Assembly: GCA_031282225.1 (NCBI GenBank)
Contig: JAITEC010000195.1
Span: 1-6,241 of the forward strand
Reading direction: 5' to 3'
DNA from: Oscillospiraceae bacterium
GTDB taxonomy: Bacteria; Bacillota; Clostridia; Oscillospirales; Oscillospiraceae
DNA: 6,241 nt
Both the position numbers and the translations under genes were made by a program. Each line of letters starts with the position of its first letter. Position 1 is the stretch's first letter. The notes under the pieces were generated by a model that was not told where the DNA came from, made no database searches, and saw only the letters and a program-made list of their open reading frames with translations. Shown piece after piece: positions 1 through 4,269 of the stretch.

Positions 1-1
1 G

Positions 2-445
2 CTGTGCGACGACACGGGCATACCCAAGACGGCGGCCAAGCGCATAGAGGTCTTTGACAAGATCATGGCGCGCGCCAATGAGTTCGGCATAGCGGAGGAG
101 CGCATACACATAGACCCGCTCATCGAAATGCTCTGCACGACGGATGACGGCGAGGGCATATCAATGGTGCTGGAGGTCATGCGCCACATAAAGACGACGC
201 ACCCGAAGGTGCACATATCCGGCGCCGTGTCGAACATCTCGTTCAACCTGCCGGCGCGCAAGCTCGTAAACCAGGCTTTTGTGACGCTCGCGATGAATGC
301 GGGCATGGATTCCGGCGTGCTCGACCCGCTCAGCGGCGACCTGATGGGCGTCATCTACGCCACGGAGGCCATGCTGGGCCTCGACGACTTCTGCGCCGAG
401 TACACGTCTGCATATAGAGAAGGAATTTTTGGGGCAAAAAAATAA
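2..445 (+). CDS. Methyltetrahydrofolate:corrinoid methyltransferase (MtgA/MtvA/AcsE-like), C-terminal part
   Basis: Partial gene: the reading frame is open from base 2, so the start lies upstream of the window. The 147 visible residues are roughly the C-terminal half of a family usually about 260-300 aa long. The sequence resembles the pterin-binding TIM-barrel (DHPS-like) methyltransferases that move a methyl group between tetrahydrofolate and the cobalt of a corrinoid protein. Visible hallmarks, numbered from the first visible residue, are DDTGIPK (3-9), HIDPLIEML (36-44), GAVSNISFNLPAR (74-86) and DSGVLDPLSGD (103-113). In AcsE-type enzymes the Asn of the SNISF-type loop contacts the pterin; that role here is inferred. 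The corrinoid protein 142 bp downstream is the natural partner. Which methyl donor or acceptor feeds the pair cannot be told, because the substrate-specific methyltransferase is not in view. Dihydropteroate synthase of folate synthesis is unlikely given the neighbour and these motifs. Confidence 0.88.
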   Translation: MCDDTGIPKTAAKRIEVFDKIMARANEFGIAEERIHIDPLIEMLCTTDDGEGISMVLEVMRHIKTTHPKVHISGAVSNISFNLPARKLVNQAFVTLAMNAGMDSGVLDPLSGDLMGVIYATEAMLGLDDFCAEYTSAYREGIFGAKK

Positions 446-475
446 TACTTTTGTGAAATGTGTACATTTTAATAG

Positions 476-504
476 TTGCAATCGGGGCGGCGGTGTTATA
501 TAAT
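476..504 (+). promoter_or_regulatory. Sigma-70-type promoter of the corrinoid protein gene
   Basis: A -35 hexamer TTGCAA (476-481) and a perfect -10 TATAAT (499-504) are separated by exactly 17 bp. Transcription would start near base 511, giving a leader of about 77 nt. The leader contains a small hairpin (CCGGA at 518-522 with TCCGG at 530-534). The corrinoid protein can therefore be made independently of the methyltransferase gene upstream. No transcription data are available, so this rests on the match and spacing alone. Confidence 0.75.
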
Positions 505-573
505 GCCCTCAGTTTGTCCGGAGATATGATCCGGGAGTACAGGGCGCGTCTGGTACATTTTTACAAATTAATC

Positions 574-581
574 AGGAGGAG
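574..581 (+). promoter_or_regulatory. Strong ribosome binding site for the corrinoid protein
   Basis: AGGAGGAG lies six bases before the ATG at 588. It fixes the start of the corrinoid protein and suggests strong translation, as expected for an abundant cofactor-carrying protein. It also argues against the overlapping frame that begins at 460, which has no comparable site. Confidence 0.85.
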
Positions 582-587
582 AGCAAA

Positions 588-1223
588 ATGTCAAAAATTC
601 AGGAAATCGCGACTGCCATTGAGTCCGGCAAGGTCAAGCTGATCGAGGGCTTGGTCAAGGAAGCGCTGGAGGCCGGGGAAGACCCCAACGAAATTCTCAA
701 CACGGGCATGATAGGGGCGATGGGCAATGTCGGCGCCAAGTTCCAGGCAAACGAGATATTCGTCCCCGAGATGCTGGTAGCCGCCAAGACGATGAAGAAG
801 GGCGTGGAGATCCTAAAGCCGCATCTCGCCGGCGACAGCGTTGGCGCGAAAGGCAAATACATCATCGGCACCGTCCAAGGCGACCTGCACGACATCGGCA
901 AGAACCTGGTCGCGCTCATGATAGAGAGCGCCGGCTTTGAGGTCATCGACCTGGGCGTGGACGTGCCCGCCGAGAAGTTCGTCGAGTCAATCAAAGCGAA
1001 CCCGGACTGCAAGGTCGTAGGCGCGTCCGCGCTCCTCACCACGACGATGGACTCGCTGAAGAACACGGTGAAAGCCATCATCGACGCCGGATGTAAGTCC
1101 CAGGTAAAGATAATGGTCGGCGGCGCTCCCATCACGCAGGCCTTCGCCGACGAGGTGGGCGCCGACGCCTATACCCCCGATGCCGGAGCGGCCGCCGTGA
1201 AGGCCGTAGAGCTCGCGTCGTAA
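588..1223 (+). CDS. Corrinoid (methyl-carrier) protein, MtbC/MtvC-like
   Basis: Complete 211-aa soluble protein that carries a cobalamin-type cofactor and shuttles a methyl group between a substrate-specific methyltransferase and a tetrahydrofolate methyltransferase. Two domains are visible: a helical N-terminal cap domain (about 1-85, including GNVGAKFQANEIFVPEMLVAA) and a Rossmann-like B12-binding domain (about 90-211). The B12-binding domain has the base-off/His-on signature: DLHDIG at 99-104 with His101 as the expected lower cobalt ligand, SAL at 147-149, and GG at 178-179. Length and domain order match typical methylamine/methoxy-type corrinoid proteins. It follows the tetrahydrofolate methyltransferase gene but has its own promoter and a strong ribosome binding site. 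The substrate is not determinable here; O-demethylation and methylamine or betaine-type systems all use such carriers. Confidence 0.94.
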   Translation: MSKIQEIATAIESGKVKLIEGLVKEALEAGEDPNEILNTGMIGAMGNVGAKFQANEIFVPEMLVAAKTMKKGVEILKPHLAGDSVGAKGKYIIGTVQGDLHDIGKNLVALMIESAGFEVIDLGVDVPAEKFVESIKANPDCKVVGASALLTTTMDSLKNTVKAIIDAGCKSQVKIMVGGAPITQAFADEVGADAYTPDAGAAAVKAVELAS

Positions 1224-1246
1224 GAAAACACTGGCACGATTATTCA

Positions 1247-1288
1247 TAAGCCGGGCGGCGGGGAAGTATATCCGCTGTCCCGGCTTAT
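1247..1288. terminator. Long hairpin between convergent genes, probable terminator
   Basis: A perfect 10-bp inverted repeat, ATAAGCCGGG (1247-1256) and CCCGGCTTAT (1279-1288), encloses a second pairing of GCGG (1259-1262) with CCGC (1272-1275), so the whole element can fold into one long stem. It starts 23 bases after the stop of the corrinoid gene and lies beyond the 3' end of the convergent kinase gene, so it could end transcription from both sides. Neither side has a long T-run (TTATT on the + strand only), so it may act as a weak or processing-type 3' end. Confidence 0.6.
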
Positions 1289-1320
1289 TGGCATCTCTAT
1301 GCTAAAATCAACAGTTCAAT

Positions 1321-1344
1321 AATTCAAGTTCATCGACTTGAATT
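1321..1344. repeat. AT-rich inverted repeat downstream of the kinase gene
   Basis: AATTCAAGT (1321-1329) and ACTTGAATT (1336-1344) form a perfect 9-bp inverted repeat with a 6-nt loop. It begins 15 bases past the kinase stop codon when read on the minus strand. It may be the kinase mRNA 3' hairpin or a protein-binding site. No clear T-run follows on either strand, so it is not called as an intrinsic terminator. Confidence 0.55.
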
Positions 1345-1359
1345 CTTTGCATTAACAGT

Positions 1360-3252
1360 TTAAGTCAAATGTTCCGGATCCAGGTACTTAGCGAGCGCGC
1401 GCAGCACGTCGTCGATTATTATGGGCTTGCCCAGGTGGGCGTCCATGCCGGCGTCCATCACGCGCTTGATATCGTCGCTGAAGACGTTTGCGGTCATTGC
1501 GATTATGGGGGTCGCCTTCGATCCCGGATCGGGGAGGGCGCGGATGGCGCGGGCGGCCTCAAAGCCGTCCATTTCGGGCATTTGGATGTCCATGAAAACT
1601 ATGTCGTAGCGCGCCTTGGCGGACTTGAATTTTTCAACGGCCTCGCGGCCGTTGAAGGCGAAGTCCATTTGTAGTTTTGTAGGCGCCAGTAGCGCCTCTA
1701 GAATCTCGCGGTTGATGTCCACGTCCTCGGCTATGAGCGCGCGGTATCCCGAGAAATCGTAAGTGTCGCGTCGACAGTCGCCGGAGCTCTCGCCGACCGG
1801 CGCTGCGGCCACGGGCAGCGTGACGGTAAATGTGAACTCCGAGCCCTCGCCCGGCTGCGATTTTGCCCAGATGCTGCCGCCCATGAGCTCAATTATGTGC
1901 TTGCTGATGGCAAGTCCCAGCCCCATCCCGCCGTATTTGCGCGAAGCGCTGTTGTCCGCCTGCTCGAACGAGTGGAACAGGCGGGACATCTGCTCTTGCG
2001 AGATACCTATGCCGGTGTCCTTTATGCTCAGCATGAGCGCACAGCCCTCCCGTCCCGCGTCGGGCGACGCGCTCGCGGCGTGCCGGCGAGCCGAGAGGGA
2101 TATGGAGCCGCCCTCAGGCGTAAATTTTATCGCGTTCGACAGCAGGTTGGTCACCACCTGCCCCAGACGCTGCCTGTCGCCCACGAAATACTCGGGGAGG
2201 GAGGGGTCTATATCAACGGTGAATGTCTGGTTCTTGATTTCTGCGCTGAAATTGGCTATCGTAAACATATCGTCTATCATGGCGCGAAAATTAAACGGTT
2301 CCTCAGACAAGGCCAATTTGCCGGACTCCATTTTCGACATATCGAGTATGTCATTTATAACTCCCAACAGGTGCTTCGCGGCGCCCTCGATTTTTTTGAG
2401 GCCGCGCGCGCAGGCACCTATGTCGGACGAATCCCGCAGAACGGTGGTCATGCCTATGATGGCGTTCATGGGAGTGCGCATCTCGTGGCTCATCTGGGAC
2501 AAGAAGTCGCCCTTGGCGCGGCTGGCGTTCACGGCGGCGTCCAGCGCCTGACGCAGCTGCCGCTCGCGCCTTATCTGCAGGAACGTGTTGAATCCGCCGC
2601 TGGCTATGACTGCGGCGACGCACACGACGAGAACGATAGAAGTAGTCCGCAGAAGCCGGCGCACGGATATAATCTGTTCGTCAGTTATGTCAACTCCCGC
2701 AATCGCCACGACGCTCTCGCCGTCACGCGAATACACGGGGGCAAAAGCGGACAGAAGCCCGCCGAATCCGGCGGAGTATATGGAAAACTGCGATGTGGAC
2801 GCCGTCCCCATAAGCGCCTCCAAGGGGGCCTCTTCCATTGCAAGGGGTTCCGATTCCAGCGTGTACGAGTCCTCGGTGAGGTCGTTGTCGCATACCGGCT
2901 GGAGCATCGGCTCTCCGCCTACCTCCGGCATCACGGGTATGTAGTAGTACGCGTACAGCACGCAATTGTCGTCGGCAAAGGTTATGAGGCGGCTTTTCAT
3001 CTCCGCGTACAGCGGCTTGCCCATGTCGCCGGGCGCGCGCAGCTGATCCACCTCCTCCGGCTCAATGCGGGAGGCGAGGTGTCGGCTGGCGGCGAGGAGC
3101 CGCAGCCTGATATCCTCATCCATGTATGCAGATACGGAACGCATCATGGACGCTGCGAATATGGACAGCGCCAACATAAGCAACGCGGAAACCAAAAACA
3201 TCCCGGTCCCCGCCTTATCAAGGTTTTTCCTATTCGAGCCTATCACTATCAA
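1360..3252 (-). CDS. Hybrid sensor histidine kinase with extracytoplasmic Cache-like sensor and C-terminal receiver
   Basis: Membrane-bound hybrid kinase of about 630 aa. Order: TM1 (about 17-38), extracytoplasmic sensor (about 39-202) ending in a Cache-like stretch (FAPVYSRDGESVVAIAGVDIT, about 170-190), TM2 (about 203-224), a short linking helix with no obvious HAMP domain, HisKA, HATPase and receiver. The H-box SHEMRTP has His256. The ATPase shows an N-box with Asn373, G1 DTGIGI (412-417) and G2 GGMGLGLAIS (441-450). The receiver has acidic residues at 509-510, phospho-acceptor Asp555 in FMDIQMPEMDG, Thr587 and Lys609. All catalytic residues are present, so it should autophosphorylate and pass phosphate to its own receiver. 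It has no HPt or output domain, and no regulator gene adjoins it, so the final target is unknown. The start is uncertain: TTG at 3252 gives 630 aa, but TTG at 3222 (behind AGGA) or ATG at 3201 would still leave TM1 intact. The ligand is unknown; many Cache sensors bind small metabolites. Confidence 0.93.
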   Translation of the reverse strand: MIVIGSNRKNLDKAGTGMFLVSALLMLALSIFAASMMRSVSAYMDEDIRLRLLAASRHLASRIEPEEVDQLRAPGDMGKPLYAEMKSRLITFADDNCVLYAYYYIPVMPEVGGEPMLQPVCDNDLTEDSYTLESEPLAMEEAPLEALMGTASTSQFSIYSAGFGGLLSAFAPVYSRDGESVVAIAGVDITDEQIISVRRLLRTTSIVLVVCVAAVIASGGFNTFLQIRRERQLRQALDAAVNASRAKGDFLSQMSHEMRTPMNAIIGMTTVLRDSSDIGACARGLKKIEGAAKHLLGVINDILDMSKMESGKLALSEEPFNFRAMIDDMFTIANFSAEIKNQTFTVDIDPSLPEYFVGDRQRLGQVVTNLLSNAIKFTPEGGSISLSARRHAASASPDAGREGCALMLSIKDTGIGISQEQMSRLFHSFEQADNSASRKYGGMGLGLAISKHIIELMGGSIWAKSQPGEGSEFTFTVTLPVAAAPVGESSGDCRRDTYDFSGYRALIAEDVDINREILEALLAPTKLQMDFAFNGREAVEKFKSAKARYDIVFMDIQMPEMDGFEAARAIRALPDPGSKATPIIAMTANVFSDDIKRVMDAGMDAHLGKPIIIDDVLRALAKYLDPEHLT

Positions 3253-3303
3253 TCACACTGTTCCAGTCATATTTGAGTTACAAGAGATTTTATTGCTATT
3301 GCC

Positions 3304-3332
3304 ATTATAGTGCACACCACAAGTAATGGCAA
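3304..3332 (-). promoter_or_regulatory. Sigma-70-type promoter of the hybrid kinase gene
   Basis: Read on the minus strand, the -35 TTGCCA (3332-3327, five of six consensus bases) and a perfect -10 TATAAT (3309-3304) are separated by 17 bp. Transcription would begin near 3297, about 45 nt before the TTG start. GCCATTA (3301-3307) and TAATGGC (3324-3330) form a 7-bp inverted repeat overlapping both hexamers, so a repressor or autoregulator could bind here. Confidence 0.78.
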
Positions 3333-3344
3333 GCAAAAAAATGC

Positions 3345-3366
3345 GAGAATTTGCGGAGAATTTGCG
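3345..3366 (+). repeat. Tandem 11-bp direct repeat
   Basis: GAGAATTTGCG occurs twice, back to back (3345-3355 and 3356-3366). It lies just upstream of the kinase promoter when read on the minus strand. Two same-phase copies about one helical turn apart would suit a regulator-binding site, but simple slippage could also produce them. Confidence 0.6.
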
Positions 3367-3394
3367 GTGCGCATCTCGGCGAATTGTATCCAAA

Positions 3395-3422
3395 TTGTAA
3401 CTTGTTATTTAATCCATATTAT
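3395..3422 (+). promoter_or_regulatory. Possible rightward promoter facing into the recombinase gene (antisense)
   Basis: TTGTAA (3395-3400) and TATTAT (3417-3422) are 16 bp apart on the + strand. Transcription from here would start near 3429 and run antisense through the recombinase gene towards the inversion switch. No coding region is credible in that direction. AT-rich spacers give such matches by chance, so confidence is low. Confidence 0.3.
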
Positions 3423-3456
3423 GATAAAATCCGACAGCCTTTAGTGGGTGAATATG

Positions 3457-4032
3457 CTATGCCGATATGTCCAAACCCAGATACACCTCGTCTTTGTCGT
3501 CTTGCGAGATGCCGAGATAGCGCCGCGTCACAGCGAAACTCGAGTGATTGTATATCTCCATGATAACGGCGGGCGACACGCCGGACTTCCACGCGTGGTA
3601 GCCAAACGTCTTGCGGAGCGAGTGGCATGAGACGCGCCCTATTTGTATGGCGTCGGCTGCGGCTTTTACGACGCGGTAAGCCTGTATCCGGCCTATGGCC
3701 TGTTTGGTTTTGCGGCTCATGAACACGGCGCCGTCGGGCGCGGTTGGCTGCCACGAGTTGAGAAGCGTTAGGGCTCTTGCAACTTTTTTATGTAACGCCA
3801 CAGTCTTTGCCTTGCCGGTTTTTCCCTCTACCCGGCGGATGCTCGCGTGGACGCGCCGGAGCTTAAAATCGTAGACGTCGCTCCATTTCAGCCCGAGCAG
3901 GTCGCTGACGCGGAGCGCTGTGTAGACGCCCATAACAACGAGCGCGTGATTGCGGAACTCGCCGCGCTCAAGGTAATAGTGTTCCATAGCTTTTATGTCC
4001 CTTTTATTTCTTATCGGTTCCGTCGCAGCCAT
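3457..4032 (-). CDS. Small tyrosine recombinase, probable DNA invertase (FimB/FimE size class)
   Basis: Complete 191-aa tyrosine recombinase consisting almost entirely of the catalytic domain. It lacks the roughly 100-aa N-terminal core-binding domain of XerC/D and phage integrases, like the about 200-aa invertases FimB and FimE. The catalytic set is complete: Arg41 (TALRVSDLL), a lysine in the beta-hairpin (Lys71 or Lys74, GKTGKAKTV), His137 and Arg140 (SCHSLRKTFGYH), His163 (YNHSS in place of the usual LGHSS), and nucleophile Tyr172 (RRYLGI). Spacing between the last three motifs is canonical. The ATG at 4032 has a GGAGG (4045-4041) eight bases upstream. Its gene points away from a pair of inverted, symmetric recombination sites starting 36 bp upstream, which are its probable targets. 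It likely inverts the DNA between them to switch the divergent operon. The alternative, an integrase of a decayed mobile element, is less likely because no other phage or element genes are seen. Confidence 0.92.
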   Translation of the reverse strand: MAATEPIRNKRDIKAMEHYYLERGEFRNHALVVMGVYTALRVSDLLGLKWSDVYDFKLRRVHASIRRVEGKTGKAKTVALHKKVARALTLLNSWQPTAPDGAVFMSRKTKQAIGRIQAYRVVKAAADAIQIGRVSCHSLRKTFGYHAWKSGVSPAVIMEIYNHSSFAVTRRYLGISQDDKDEVYLGLDISA

Positions 4033-4067
4033 CGGTTTTTCCTCCAGATATTTTATGTGGGGAACTT

Positions 4068-4095
4068 ATGTAACATTATACCCGAAGTGTTGCAT
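4068..4095 (+). repeat. Left recombination site (11-6-11 core)
   Basis: The outer arm ATGTAACATTA (4068-4078), centre TACCCG (4079-4084) and inner arm AAGTGTTGCAT (4085-4095) form a dyad-symmetric site like those bound by pairs of tyrosine-recombinase monomers. The outer arm matches the reverse complement of the inner arm at 8 of 11 positions. The centre and inner arm are identical to those of the right site, in opposite orientation, and the identity continues three bases to 4098. Confidence 0.8.
4075..4080 (-). promoter_or_regulatory. Probable -10 element of the recombinase gene, overlapping the left inversion site
   Basis: A perfect TATAAT reads leftward at 4080-4075, placing the start of transcription near 4068, about 36 nt before the recombinase ATG. 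No good -35 exists: the hexamer 17 bp upstream is ATAGAA and lies almost wholly in the invertible segment, so it would become CATATA after inversion. The -10 covers the centre and outer arm of the left site, so recombinase bound there should hinder RNA polymerase. Confidence 0.55.
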
Positions 4096-4238
4096 TGTTC
4101 TATGCACTTTAGCCAGCAAGGCGCTTAGCGGCATAAAAAAACGGCGCCCGCAAGCGCCGCCTAGAAAATAATTCACAAAACATGTTCCCTTGAACCCGGT
4201 AAAAACTATAAACCATATACAATGCAACACTTCGGGTA
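4079..4238. other. Putative invertible DNA switch (inverton) upstream of the adenylation gene
   Basis: Perfect 20-bp inverted repeats (4079-4098 and 4219-4238) bound 120 bp of unique DNA (4099-4218) between a divergent recombinase gene and a rightward operon. Repeat length, position, tiny invertible size and adjacent invertase match known phase-variable promoter switches such as fimS. Inside are a one-way terminator (4135-4159) and an AT-rich tract (4201-4223) with -10-like hexamers TATAAA (4207-4212) and TACAAT (4218-4223). TTGAAC at 4190 is a possible -35, but it is 11 or 22 bp from those hexamers, so the promoter is unresolved. The orientation shown has the terminator pointing away from the operon, which would be permissive (ON). 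Inversion itself is inferred; a single read cannot show it. Confidence 0.75.
4135..4159 (-). terminator. Intrinsic terminator inside the invertible segment, leftward
   Basis: On the minus strand a GC-only 6-bp stem (CGGCGC at 4159-4154 with GCGCCG at 4147-4142, 6-nt loop) is followed directly by seven T residues (4141-4135). On the + strand no T-run follows the stem, so it works one way. Here it would stop transcripts heading for the recombinase. After inversion it would lie at about 4158-4182 facing the adenylation gene. Confidence 0.82.
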
Positions 4239-4249
4239 AAGTGTTGCAT
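4222..4249 (-). repeat. Right recombination site (11-6-11 core, perfect arms)
   Basis: ATGCAACACTT (4222-4232), centre CGGGTA (4233-4238) and AAGTGTTGCAT (4239-4249) form a perfect 11-bp inverted repeat around a 6-bp centre. The centre is the reverse complement of the left site's TACCCG, so the two asymmetric centres point against each other; recombination between them would invert, not delete. In RNA the same sequence would fold into an 11-bp stem-loop ending seven bases before the Shine-Dalgarno of the next gene. Confidence 0.82.
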
Positions 4250-4255
4250 GCGCGG

Positions 4256-4261
4256 AAGGAG
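4256..4261 (+). promoter_or_regulatory. Ribosome binding site of the adenylation gene
   Basis: AAGGAG lies 8 bases before GTG 4270 and 11 bases before ATG 4273, which are adjacent codons in the same frame. Spacing favours the GTG, but either start changes the protein by one residue only. Confidence 0.7.
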
Positions 4262-4269
4262 CGGTTTTT

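Noticed and set aside
425..441. TTTTT/AAAAA hairpin at the end of the methyltransferase gene as a terminator
   Set aside because: The stem is only A-T pairs with a GC-rich loop and no T-run follows; it overlaps the coding end and would be unstable.
446..587. Cobalamin riboswitch upstream of the corrinoid protein gene
   Set aside because: The leader from the promoter is only about 77 nt with one small hairpin, far too short for a cobalamin riboswitch.
460..642. 60-aa frame spanning the promoter and the start of the corrinoid gene
   Set aside because: It overlaps the promoter and the first 55 bases of the corrinoid gene in another frame, has no good ribosome binding site, and ends in low-complexity Arg/Ser sequence.
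1763..2551. 262-codon open frame on the + strand within the kinase region
   Set aside because: Another antisense shadow of the kinase; Ser/Met/Pro-rich with no domain and no convincing ribosome binding site.
1897..3276. 459-codon open frame on the + strand opposite the kinase gene
   Set aside because: It mirrors the kinase gene on the other strand, is rich in His/Arg/Gly of the kind produced by reading GC-rich codons backwards, and has no recognisable domain. The kinase frame carries full catalytic motifs.
4120..4158. Alternative stem GGCGCTT/AAGCGCC as an antiterminator for the movable terminator
   Set aside because: The pairing is real, but on the strand where the terminator works the alternative partner lies after the T-run, so it would be made too late to prevent termination.
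4068..4249. Integron attI/attC-type sites beside an integron integrase
   Set aside because: The recombinase is far shorter than IntI and lacks the IntI-specific insertion. The arms do not fit the GTTRRRY/RYYYAAC core, and the downstream genes are an ordinary operon with no cassette boundaries.
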